A stretch of DNA of 64,000 nt from Desmodesmus armatus (taxonomy: Eukaryota; Chlorophyta; Chlorophyceae; Sphaeropleales; Scenedesmaceae): the NCBI GenBank assembly GCA_007449985.2, contig VIIQ02000010.1, positions 827,260 to 891,259 of the forward strand, in the 5' to 3' direction. Positions 23,201 through 34,012 of the stretch are shown piece after piece. Under the pieces are notes generated by a model. The model saw only the letters and a program-made list of their open reading frames with translations. It had not been told where the DNA came from and searched no databases. The position numbers and the translations under genes are program-made. Each line of letters starts with the position of its first letter. Within the stretch, counting starts at the first letter, position 1.

Positions 23201-26200
23201 ACGGTTGTGGTGTGGGTGGCCGGAAGCACAGTGTGGTCACAACAGCTAGCTCGACAGATAGCTAATCTCAATGTTGGCTCTGTTGATACGCTGCCAAGGG
23301 CTAGCACTGAGTGGAAAAGGAAGAGCCACAGTCCCTCTTCACCTTGTCCCAGGATGACAGCAGACCAGAATGCATTACAACGCGTCATGTGTCACTGAGA
23401 CATCACTGTGTCCCAAGGCGCCGCCGGCCTGCGGTCCACACCAGCACCTCACGACACTCACACCCCATTCCTGTATGAATCAGCACCCCCTCCTGCCCAC
23501 CTGTGTCCTGAAGCTTGTCTCAGCCAGAATGCATTCAGACGTCTCATGTGTCATACAACCATCACTGCATCCCAGGGCACCACCGGCCTGCGGTCTACAC
23601 CGGCACCTCTACTCAAAGCCCAACCCCATGGGAACAACACTGCTCCCAGCACACCTGTGTCCTGAAGCTTGTCTCAGCCAGCAGCACGCCTGCCACAAAG
23701 GCACCCAGAGTGTCACTCAGCCCCAGCTGCTTTGTCAGCAAGCTGCTGCCACCAACTGTCAGCAAGCACGCAGCCACAAACGCCTCGCTGCTGCGGCTGT
23801 CAGCAACCATCTGCGGGCAGCAACACCCAGCAAAACAACATGTCTCAGGGATACACAAAGCACACATGCACAGTGGTGTGGTTATGTGACATATGTCGCT
23901 TGCCCCAGGCAACAACTGTATTACGTTTGGATTGTCATCCACAATCCACAATGCTTGGCATGGCATCTGCTGCATGTGGTTGATGATGCTGCCCTGGTTG
24001 CTGGCTGCGCACACGTGCAAGATGGCAGCATGGGGGTCAGCTAGAGCCTCTAGAGCAGCAATCTCACCTCAAACACCCGCCTCAGCACCACCCGCCCACC
24101 AAACAGCAGTGCACCCAAGCCAGCAAGGGAAGTAAAGAAGGTGGGACCCAGCATCTGCATAGCACAGCACAGCACAGCACAGAACATCTCAGCACAGCAC
24201 CTGATGTCACAGATGGTGAATTTTCGTAAAAAAACACAAAGTCACGCCCGCTGACGCTACCCTCAGCATGTGAGTGCCTGGCCTACGCTGGCAAATGCAG
24301 CTAGGCCAGAGGCGATAACTTTCTTGCCAAGCGACAGCACCGCACGTTGTGAATGCATCGCCCCAACTTAAGAGCCAACCCTGATTGTGGTCACTGCCAG
24401 TCAACCCTTGTGCAGCCGCACCTGCAGCAGTGAGTCAGCAGATGCACCCTCCATCCCTCCATTGCTCTCAATCAAGGGCAGCAGCACCAGGAAGGGCACA
24501 ATGGCAATGTCCTGCAGGGGTGGACATGCAGCCAGCACAAGCAACATGCCTCAACATCAGGGCACACTGCTGTGTGACGAGTGCTGGATGCTGCGCGGAC
24601 AATTCTAGGTGCAGCGTAGACGCTCGCTATGCCTCTTGCTGCAGCTCGCAGAAGGGTAATGCTCAGCTGCCACAGAACAGCAGGGTGTGGCAACCACATG
24701 CCAACACCAATCCAAACAGAATCCAGAGTCACAGTGCCAGCCATTACACACAGTGTGATACGATACTCATGCAGGTTGTCCCATGCAACGCCGGAAGTGC
24801 AGGAACAGCTGTACAGCCATAGCAATGCATCAACAACAGGGCAGCTCACCTGGAACAGCAGTATACCCAGTGTTGCGCTGCCAGTGCGTGTTGCACTCTC
24901 ACCCCGCTCGCTCAGCAGCTGCAGCACAAAGGCACTGCTGGACATAGACAGCGCAGCAGCAATCACAACAGCCTGCACACGGCAATGGGGACAGCACACA
25001 AGACAGATCACTCATCACACACTTGATGAGGTCAGCATGACCCACTCACAGTATTTCACAATGTCGATCATGGGGGAGTGCACGCACTCGTAGAGCACGG
25101 GCGCGACTGCCAGGCAACACTATTTGTCATAGACTGCCGGCAGCCCTCATTACAATTATCTGTTCGAATGTGCAAGGTCACCAGCACCAGTACCAGCACC
25201 ACCAGCAGCCACAACCCCGGTGCCGCTAGGGGGCCTGTGCACTCACCTCATCCACTGTTCTGATGCTGACCAGGCTGGGTGGGGCGTTGCACACCTTCTC
25301 CAGGAACCATGTGCCCAGGCCTGAGCCAGCCGGCAGCGCCACAGCAGTGAACAGCAGGGTGGTGATGATGACCTGCAGGGAGCCCATGCCAAAGGCGTAC
25401 TTGGCCAGAGCCTGTGGCGCGAGACGGGAGCAGGAGGAGCAACAAGCAGCAGGACGACAGGCAGAGGTGGGGGCAGCAGCTGTATGTTGACATAAGGACT
25501 GGGCGTGTTGTGGATGGCGTCGCTGAGTGACAGCAAGTGTACTGGTTGAGGCAGAGGAAGTACAGCTGCTGGCATGCGGGAGCCATTGCAGAGGAGGTCT
25601 GCAACCCAAACACTACCTTGGGTTGACATTGCCGCTGCCATGCAACAGCTACATTTCAAACTGCCACAACTGCTGGAGCCCTCTGGGCTAGATTTGGGTC
25701 AGCGCTAAGCTTAGCCTCCCAGTGCGTCCCAACCAACAGCTCACACCGCCCAATACAGGACAAGGACCCACCCCCCTACCTTGAGCCTGTCCAAGCTGAG
25801 CTCCAGCCCCTGCTCATACAGCAGGAACAGCACCCCCAGCTCACTCAGGGTCTCCATGTCTTTCAGGTCCTTCAGCATGCTGTGGGGACAACACAGCACA
25901 GCACAGCACAAGAGGACAGGGCGTGGACATTAGATGGAGGTATGAAGGAAGTCCATTACGGTGGGGCCATGGTCTATGAACCATGAGGCTCCACTAAGTG
26001 ACTCGCAACCCAGAGATTGACAGCTGCTCCGGGTTGCAAATTGCCAAAAGACATCTGCTGCTGGGGTTCATTACCTCCATGACCACCACTGCATAATGGT
26101 GTGTACTGTGTTTCTGTCTGTTCTGAGTTCAAATGCCACTATCGCACTGACCCCACAACCAGCAGTGTTGCATAGTGGTGAGACAACGCTGCAGGTGCTG

Positions 26201-26919
26201 CCAGTCACCCGAAATGCTGTTTGAACCGTGCAGCACTGGCAGAGTACGGACAGAGACACAGTGTCGCAGTATCCCCAAAAAGTCCTGCTTGTTGCTGCCC
26301 TGCTGTCCATACCAATGGCTTGGTGGTGAATGTCGCCGTCAAGCTCAGACCACATTAGCCCCCAACCGGCAGCTGAGTGACCTGACACAACCAATCAGCG
26401 CCTTGCGCAATTACTTTGAACACGCTTAATTGTGTCAAGGTACTCACTGATCTGAGAACATAACACTAGGCTTAACAGCAAGCGGGCTCCACCTCCTCAC
26501 CCTACTTGCTCCAGCAGCACTCCAGCTGCAAGGAAGCCCAGCACAGGCGATACCTTGAGCCACTTGCAAGCAGGCACAACCAGCACTGTCGCTGTCAGAA
26601 ACGTCAGGAAGTCATACCCCAGGGGTATGATCCCAGTGGCTGTCAGAGTGCCTGCAATGGCCTTGCCAACAACGGATCGCTGATGCCGCTGCTGGCTGGG
26701 GCTTTGCTGCTGCAGACTGCTGGTCCTGCTGGTGGGGCATCCTGGGGCCCTCTGCTGCCTGCAGCCTGACTGTAAAGGTGTTGTGGCAAGCGCATCACAC
26801 CGTAACTTGCTGAACCTGGGGAGGGTCGGACTATGCCTGTGGACCTTGGCTATGCTACTACTGTTTCTGGTGGAGAGGCCTGATTGCGCCCCTGCCACGG
26901 GCCCACGACAAATATGCAT
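20223..26919 (-). CDS. KEA: KEA-type K+/H+ antiporter (CPA2) with KTN domain
   Basis: Thirteen exons from the 5' end: 26919-26501, 25879-25780, 25411-25247, 24972-24850, 24511-24422, 24154-24068, 23810-23655, 23175-22991, 22723-22645, 22154-21978, 21770-21572, 21373-21250, 20883-20223 (2565 bases, 854 aa, all phases agree). KEA proteins exchange K+ for H+ across plastid or endomembranes. The N-terminus is Ser/Arg-rich, as in a plastid transit peptide. The antiporter domain shows FLTFLTATVLVVPACKWLK, GVLFLLYEQGLELSLDRLK, SMSSSAFVLQLL, LGAFVAGVLLAETSFR and GLLIGLFFLSVGGSL. The KTN nucleotide-binding domain begins VILGFGPQGQMVANML and includes YGDGARSDVLKAAG. The C-terminal tail is long, Ala/Ser-rich, with a run of five Lys. 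It is closest in style to plant KEA1-3; which paralogue is uncertain. Two introns carry exon duplicates. Confidence 0.95.
22247..22370 (-). repeat. Partial duplicate of KEA exon 10
   Basis: A diverged copy of the start of exon 10, including its CAG acceptor and the codons for LKLLPEELNQILIIT, lies about 145 bases 5' of the real exon (21978-22154). The following intron sequence with GCCAGCAGGAGGGT is copied too. After the conserved 15 codons the copy runs into unrelated sequence. Confidence 0.85.
23361..23655 (-). repeat. Tandem duplication in KEA intron 7, with copy of exon 7 end
   Basis: Sequence at 23501-23532 repeats the 3' end of exon 7 (codons for LAETSFRTQ plus donor). In addition, 23361-23455 and 23525-23620 are diverged copies of one intron segment (CAGAATGCATT ... 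CACCGGCCTGCGGTC-like). The unit is about 150 bases long. Confidence 0.8.
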
Positions 26920-27142
26920 TCAGTACGAGGATAGTGAGCAGATTTTCGAGTCAGAGCCCGGGCATTGCCAGCCTGGTGGTCGTGGCACACAAGCGAGTTT
27001 CGTTTGCCCTGACGTGGGCTCTATGCGTCTTCGTCCACACACAATACACGGCTCTGCTCAATCAGCCACATGGAGCACGTGTCGAAAGAGATAACCATAG
27101 TCACAGGGTCTAAGATCAAGTTGTGGTTGTTATCCGGTCTAT
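26920..27142. promoter_or_regulatory. Region upstream of KEA start
   Basis: This 220-base stretch separates the KEA start codon from the 730-bp tandem array and probably contains its 5' UTR and core promoter. No clear TATA box was identified. Confidence 0.35.
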
Positions 27143-29332
27143 ATGGCGTACGCTCTGCGCTCTTGCCTGTTTATGAAGACAGAGTGCATTCACAGAAAAT
27201 CACTCAGTGTCGAGGAGCGTCAGACACGAGTGTAGCAGCAGCACAACCAGTTGCACCGGATCAAGTCCAACACCCTTGTGCCTTCGAAGTCTCTGTGGAG
27301 TCTGTGACCCCCAATATGCTACACCCACCGGCAAACAACCCGTTTCAGCTTGCAGCAGGGAGCCACCACAATGAGTGTCAGGCTTGCTGAAGCCTTGCAG
27401 AACTGCAGCTGGCAGGTTGTTCATCATCACCACTTTGCCAACATGATGCATGTGCTTCTGTGCTGTCAAACTGCCCCTGAGACGTTCTGTGTGGTGGTGT
27501 TTGAGTTTGGCTACACGCCCATGCCGTGCTCTCCCTTCTATTCCACCCACCGCGCTTTCAATGCAGCCCCTGCCTTCAGTCACTAAGCGCTGCAGAAGCT
27601 CCCTTTACCACATTACTGCATTTGATTTTTCAAGCTGTTCTTGACAGCTGCCAGAACATGTACACTACATGCACTCTGGCCTCGTTACTGGCCAGTGCCA
27701 CACCACTCAGGAAACAGCACCACTGAGCATGGCCTCAACAGACCGCCCTGTTACCACCTGCAGTCATCGCAGAAAGGGTGGAAGCATTGCAGTCTGCCGA
27801 AATATCGGAGGATCATGCCAACTGGACTGTGTAGTGCGCTTTTTCCCGCCAATTGCACAAACTGCACAAAGGATGGCGTACGCTCTGCGCTCTTGCCTGT
27901 TTATGAAGACAGAGTGCATTCACAGAAAATCACTCAGTGTCGAGGAGCGTCAGACACGAGTGTAGCAGCAGCACAACCAGTTGCACCGGATCAAGTCCAA
28001 CACCCTTGTGCCTTCGAAGTCTCTGTGGAGTCTGTGACCCCCAATATGCTACACCCACCGGCAAACAACCCGTTTCAGCTTGCAGCAGGGAGCCACCACA
28101 ATGAGTGTCAGGCTTGCTGAAGCCTTGCAGAACTGCAGCTGGCAGGTTGTTCATCATCACCACTTTGCCAACATGATGCATGTGCTTCTGTGCTGTCAAA
28201 CTGCCCCTGAGACGTTCTGTGTGGTGGTGTTTGAGTTTGGCTACACGCCCATGCCGTGCTCTCCCTTCTATTCCACCCACCGCGCTTTCAATGCAGCCCC
28301 TGCCTTCAGTCACTAAGCGCTGCAGAAGCTCCCTTTACCACATTACTGCATTTGATTTTTCAAGCTGTTCTTGACAGCTGCCAGAACATGTACACTACAT
28401 GCACTCTGGCCTCGTTACTGGCCAGTGCCACACCACTCAGGAAACAGCACCACTGAGCATGGCCTCAACAGACCGCCCTGTTACCACCTGCAGTCATCGC
28501 AGAAAGGGTGGAAGCATTGCAGTCTGCCGAAATATCGGAGGATCATGCCAACTGGACTGTGTAGTGCGCTTTTTCCCGCCAATTGCACAAACTGCACAAA
28601 GGATGGCGTACGCTCTGCGCTCTTGCCTGTTTATGAAGACAGAGTGCATTCACAGAAAATCACTCAGTGTCGAGGAGCGTCAGACACGAGTGTAGCAGCA
28701 GCACAACCAGTTGCACCGGATCAAGTCCAACACCCTTGTGCCTTCGAAGTCTCTGTGGAGTCTGTGACCCCCAATATGCTACACCCACCGGCAAACAACC
28801 CGTTTCAGCTTGCAGCAGGGAGCCACCACAATGAGTGTCAGGCTTGCTGAAGCCTTGCAGAACTGCAGCTGGCAGGTTGTTCATCATCACCACTTTGCCA
28901 ACATGATGCATGTGCTTCTGTGCTGTCAAACTGCCCCTGAGACGTTCTGTGTGGTGGTGTTTGAGTTTGGCTACACGCCCATGCCGTGCTCTCCCTTCTA
29001 TTCCACCCACCGCGCTTTCAATGCAGCCCCTGCCTTCAGTCACTAAGCGCTGCAGAAGCTCCCTTTACCACATTACTGCATTTGATTTTTCAAGCTGTTC
29101 TTGACAGCTGCCAGAACATGTACACTACATGCACTCTGGCCTCGTTACTGGCCAGTGCCACACCACTCAGGAAACAGCACCACTGAGCATGGCCTCAACA
29201 GACCGCCCTGTTACCACCTGCAGTCATCGCAGAAAGGGTGGAAGCATTGCAGTCTGCCGAAATATCGGAGGATCATGCCAACTGGACTGTGTAGTGCGCT
29301 TTTTCCCGCCAATTGCACAAACTGCACAAAGG
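27143..29332. repeat. Tandem array, three 730-bp units
   Basis: Three adjoining units (27143-27872, 27873-28602, 28603-29332) appear identical; every open frame recurs with the same translation at exactly 730-base spacing. The unit starts ATGGCGTACGCTCTGCGC and ends GCACAAAGG. Since 730 is not a multiple of three, frames do not continue in phase between units. Each unit holds open frames of 127 codons (minus) and up to 159 codons spanning a junction (plus), none with recognised motifs. The array lies directly upstream of the KEA gene. Identity of the copies implies recent amplification, ongoing homogenisation or an assembly effect. Confidence 0.95.
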
Positions 29333-29333
29333 A

Positions 29334-30609
29334 AGTGAGCGTATCCGATGTCACACATCTAGTGCCCTGTCACACTTCTCTGCAGCTGCTCAAACCGCAT
29401 GATGGATGGTGCATGGAAGCGTCAACAGTGATTGACTGCATGCAACCTGCCAGCAAGCCAGCCTCAGCCAGCTGCCCCCGACTGATACACACAGCACAAA
29501 CTACTAGCTGCATCGCTGGTGGCAAACCATACCAAGGAAAGCAGCAACACCTCTCACCCCTGCAAGCACACACACACACCTGCGCAAACCAGATGATCCA
29601 CCGTTCTGCAGCAAACACGACCTGCTGCAGCCATCACACACTGTGCTGAATACATCCAAGCTGCACTAAACGGACTTTCCGACGCGTCTGGTTGGACCGC
29701 ATTGCGGCGATCGCACAGCACAGACTGTGACAGTCAGCAAGGCAGCAAGCACCCCGGCCTCATGCAGTATGAAACTTGTGGCAGCTGTCGCTCTTCTTCA
29801 CCCAAACAAACAGAACAGCACAACTCAGCGGCTAACCAGGAAAGCAAGCCGAAGGTGCTACCGCTGGTCACTCGAAGATGCATGCAACAGCTTCACACAC
29901 AAAATGCACGACTCAACACACCTGACCTGTATGCACACACGACCTAGGTGCCTGGCTGTTCACAGATACACAACTGTGCTGCCTGTATACACAGCATTCT
30001 TCACCCGAAAGCACACCGGCCAGCAAAACACAGCCGCCCACACCACTACATGCAGTGCAGCAAGCAAACTCACGCATGCAGGGTGCAAGGCCCTCACCAG
30101 CTGTGCGTGATGGCCACTCAGCCCCTACAAGCTGCACCCCAGTGCTCTGCCCATTCCCTACTCAGCAGTAACACCATGGTCACTTGACAGAGGACAGAGG
30201 AAAGCATCGAGCAACTACAACACCCCTTACCACACCCGCGCCCCTTGATTGCCCCTACCACCACCACCCCACTCACGCAAAACCCCACCGGTGCTGCTAC
30301 CAGCACCACAAGCCTGCAGGAAATGCAGGGAATAAGAAAGCAAGTGTGCCACCCCCCGACTACTCTACAGCACGTATGCACTCCACAGTTGGCGATACAA
30401 CCACAACAGACACCAGTGTCAACAGGACAGCAGCAAGACCAGCCTGAAACACAAGCCAATCACCACTTGCCCGCAGTTTTCCCCGCAAGATGCAAGTGCG
30501 GGTCAGTTCCTAAAACACACACCACACAAACAAACACCCAGCCAGCACAACCGTGCCTCTAAGAAAGCACACAACAGCAGTTGCCCCGCACGACCCACAA
30601 ACAGCAACC
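29334..30609. other. Gene-poor stretch 3' of the mitochondrial carrier gene
   Basis: Likely carrier 3' UTR plus intergenic DNA. The sequence is rich in CACA and CAGCA motifs. No exon with family motifs was found. Confidence 0.5.
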
Positions 30610-33600
30610 CTACTTCCACTGTGCGACGGGCAATGCTAGGGACAAGCATGCCAGCCTGCCAGACCCTCCTGTGCTGCCCTGTGCCGCATGCTGCTGCCTG
30701 CTGCTTACATGAATTCGGCTGCTGCTGCTGCCAGCGCTGCCAGGTGTGTCCAGTGCCAGCACTGGCTGCACCTGCTGCTGCAAGTGCAGCTGCACCCGCT
30801 GCTGTTCGTGCCTGCTGCCGCTGTGCTTTGCTGACTGCGGCAGCTGTTCCTGCTCCTGTAGGCTCAAGGACTGCTGCTGCAGGGCTGCCTGCTGCTGGCG
30901 CTGTTGCAACACCTGCACACAAACGCACAAGACACAAACAGCATGAGCGATTAGCAACATAGCATTGGATGCTGCTCATGGAGCCTGCTTGTCAGCTGTG
31001 GGTCCCAGATGCAGCCGACCGTTGCAGTGCAGAGCACACTGAACGGCAGCCGTGTGCCTCTGAGCCTTGGGCGCTACCAACACAGGTTCAAGAGGCAGGT
31101 ATAGCAGCAGCCGTGCTTCCTGTGTGTATGAACACAGCAGCGGTCCCTTCTGTTTGCACACAAGAGGCTTGCGCACAACTTGATGCAACCCACAGAATCC
31201 GCCATGCTGCATGCCCTACCCTGTGTTCCACCCTGGGAGCAGACCACAAACAGGAAAGCTCTGGCCCACTGCTCACCCCGCGCACGCACACTCCAGGCAG
31301 GTGATGGCTGACAGTCCTAATGTCGGTACATTTACTACTGCTGGTAACTCACCCTGCGGATGGCCTCGAAGAAGCAGAAGAAGACAGCGCTGTTGATGCC
31401 ATTGCTCAGCGCACGAGGCCCAACGCCCCTGAAGAACGCCCGCATCCCATCCCCCTCCGCCAACACGCTCCGAGCAGCGCTGACAAGCGTCGGCCGTGAG
31501 CTCGCACTGCACATCATGCGCGTTTTGATCACGTCGAGCGGGGTAGTGGCTGCTGCTGCTGCAGCACCTGCTGACCCTCCCATGACCAGGTCTTCTAGAG
31601 TGGACGGCTGCCGGTTGTTGTTCAGGCTGGCGTGCGTGATGCGCATGGTTTCATACACGGCGAACTTCACAGCCATGTCAGGGACATCCTCCATGAGGGT
31701 GGGGACATAACCCTGAGCGATGATTAGCAGCAAACAAAACAGCACCAGATGAGAGAGCAGCAGTAATGATTGCAGACACATGCCTGATTGAGCTCGTATA
31801 CAAGGGCGCCAGGAAACCCGGCTGTGTCTTGAGCGTGCCTGGGACGCCACTATGCGCAAGAAGCCGACAAACGGACGAGAGATCTGCAGGGGAAGAGAAA
31901 ACTGCACCACAAAAGCCTGCACCAACATCTGCACTGTAGGTCTATAAGCGTGCAAGGCTCGGTGCATCAGTCGGTGCAGGCGTAAGCACCCAAGGTGTGT
32001 GGTACTGCGTGGTACTACAGCTAGCTAGGCGAAGAAAGTCCAAAGGTGCCAAGACTCACCGTGAACAGGCCGCGCGGCCCCGCTGCCTTGATAATGCTGC
32101 GCGCTGCTGCAACAACGTCAGGGTAGATGCCAGCTTGTACGCTGCGGATACACACAGCGATGGGCACCTTGACCACGCCGCTGCCGACAGCGGCAGCAGC
32201 ACCTGACACAAACGCTATCTGGCCTGCGCACGGCAACAGCACACGGCAGTGGAAAGCACTGTGAGCCCCAAGGTTGCTGCCTCTCAAGTGTGTGTGGTGC
32301 AAAAGACACAAGCAAGCCCTCAGCTTGGGGCAGTGACAGTCATGATGATATGATTTGCGGCTGCACGTGAGTGCTTCACTGCCAATTTCCAGCGTGTACA
32401 GCAGGAGAAGACCCCCTTGCTGGTTCATGTGCTCTACATGACACCGAGCGCTGATGCCAGAGAGTATAAACCTGAGTCAGCATCACCACACCAGTTTCAT
32501 TATGGGGAAAGACGCCTAACACTCGGCGTGCTGGCACTGGTACTTTGTGCTGATGTTCCCAACTGGTACACGTATACGAGGAGGATGCAGTCTAGACCCA
32601 CACCATTGCTACGGCACCGTGCACTCACCATCCTTCCACTCTGTTTTCTCCCTCAAGAAGCGTTTGCTGGTGGAGTAGAAGGCAAAATAGGCACCAATGA
32701 TTATGCCAGCCCCTGTTGCAGCACTGACAACACCCTTGTACAAGCTGGCAACCTCAGCTAGGCTGCGCTGTAAGCCTGACGGGCCACCCAGCGGTGGCGC
32801 CTTCTGCCCGCTGCTGCTGCCTGCTGCTGCGCTGCTGCTGCTTGACGCTTTGCCTGCACCACAGAGACAGGAACAAGGAACAAGCAGGGCCCCAGGGTTG
32901 ATCTATGTGTTGCACGCCAGGCTGGCGACTGTCCCCCCCCCCCTTCCTCTCTCGATTCAGCTGCTGTTGGGGCTGCTGCCACCGTGCATGCAGCACGCCC
33001 CAGCTTCCACTTCACGTAAGCACACCACCATTTGGACGCCTACACGAATGTCGACGGGCCCCAACCTGTTTGCCCCCCCCCCCCACACACACACACACAC
33101 GCACACACCCTTTGAACCGCACCTGACAAGCCTCCTGCCTGCATCCGCACTTTCATCGTGTCCAGCGGGTGTATCGTCGACTGGCTGGCTGCACGTGCCA
33201 TTGCTCCTGCTACCACATCGTGCGCTGGCTTGTCGGCGCCGCTGCTGCTAGGGGGTGGCGGGCTGGAGCCTCCCGAACTGGACACTCCTGCATCAGGTGC
33301 CTTGCCCGGCCGAGCAGGGGCACTCTGCGAACAGAAAACACAAACCAACAGCACTTGAGCATGGCAACACACGCAATGAAGGTATCCTGGCAGCCAGAGT
33401 GTATCAGGGCTGACTGGGGACGTTACCGGGCCAGTCCAGCAGTAAGGTACGTAAGCATGCTTGCAGCCGGGTTCAGTGTGATGACAAGGATATACAACTG
33501 GGCCTCAGATAGCCAGGACGGCTGGAGAACGGCTGTTGAGGAAGTAACTCCGAACGATCACAGTAGCGCCAAGCCAATACCAATCCCTACGTGTGGGCAT

Positions 33601-33712
33601 ATGTCTCATTTATGTCGTATGACACAAGAGTTTCACCATCTCTGGCGCCAATACACATCGGCTAGCACACTGGACACTGCTGATCTCTTGCTGTAAGCCC
33701 ACACACCTGCAT
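30610..33712 (-). CDS. Mitochondrial carrier family protein, SAM-carrier-like
   Basis: Exons from the 5' end: 33712-33707 (tentative ATG CAG), 33324-33123, 32853-32629, 32223-32060, 31712-31353, 30912-30610 (1260 bases, 419 aa, phases agree). These carriers move small metabolites across the inner mitochondrial or plastid membrane using three two-helix repeats. Repeat 1 has HPLDTMKVRMQAG and repeat 3 has TTPLDVIKTRMM with FFRGVGPRALSNGINSAVFF. Repeat 2 has VPIAVCIRSVQAG and GLFTGYVPTLMEDVPDMAVK, the layout seen in S-adenosylmethionine carriers, but its signature lacks the acidic residue. An unusual 100-residue Gln/Ser-rich tail follows repeat 3. The N-terminus is Pro/Ser-rich. Start placement is the weak point; the Met in AMARAASQS is an alternative. 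Confidence 0.88.
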
Positions 33713-34012
33713 ACTGCTGCTCCCCCAGGCGCTCCAATCAGCTTAAGTCTTGACAAAAAAGCACAGAGGTGAGGCTGTGTAGCTGAACTGCGCGTTTCCT
33801 GCTTTCCTGAGCTGGCTGGTGTGCACGCAAAGCACTTTGATCACGACGAAGTATGCTGGAAGTCAAGAATGGATAACGCTCTTGTCCTGGCCTGGCCCAC
33901 GAGCCAGCTGCAGGCTGGCAGGGAGGGTGGGTGAGAACGGCTGACTAAACTTTGACTCGTAGCTATGTGGTTTGCTTGATTCTCGAACACAACTCAGATT
34001 TTACACCACAAA
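33713..34012. other. Short intergenic stretch
   Basis: It holds the carrier promoter and the RRS1 3' UTR. A TTACA (TGTAA on the minus strand) lies near 33999, only about 15 bases past the RRS1 stop. Nothing else was noted. Confidence 0.4.

Noticed and set aside
26090..26275. Possible tRNA-like or foldback structure (GTTCAAATGCC, ACTGTGTTTCTGTCTG/CGGACAGAGACACAGT)
   Set aside because: The T-loop-like motif lacks the other conserved tRNA parts, and the inverted arms are short and far apart.
27200..29043. 127-codon frame repeated three times in the 730-bp array
   Set aside because: Recurrence follows the DNA repeat and not independent conservation. No family resemblance was found.
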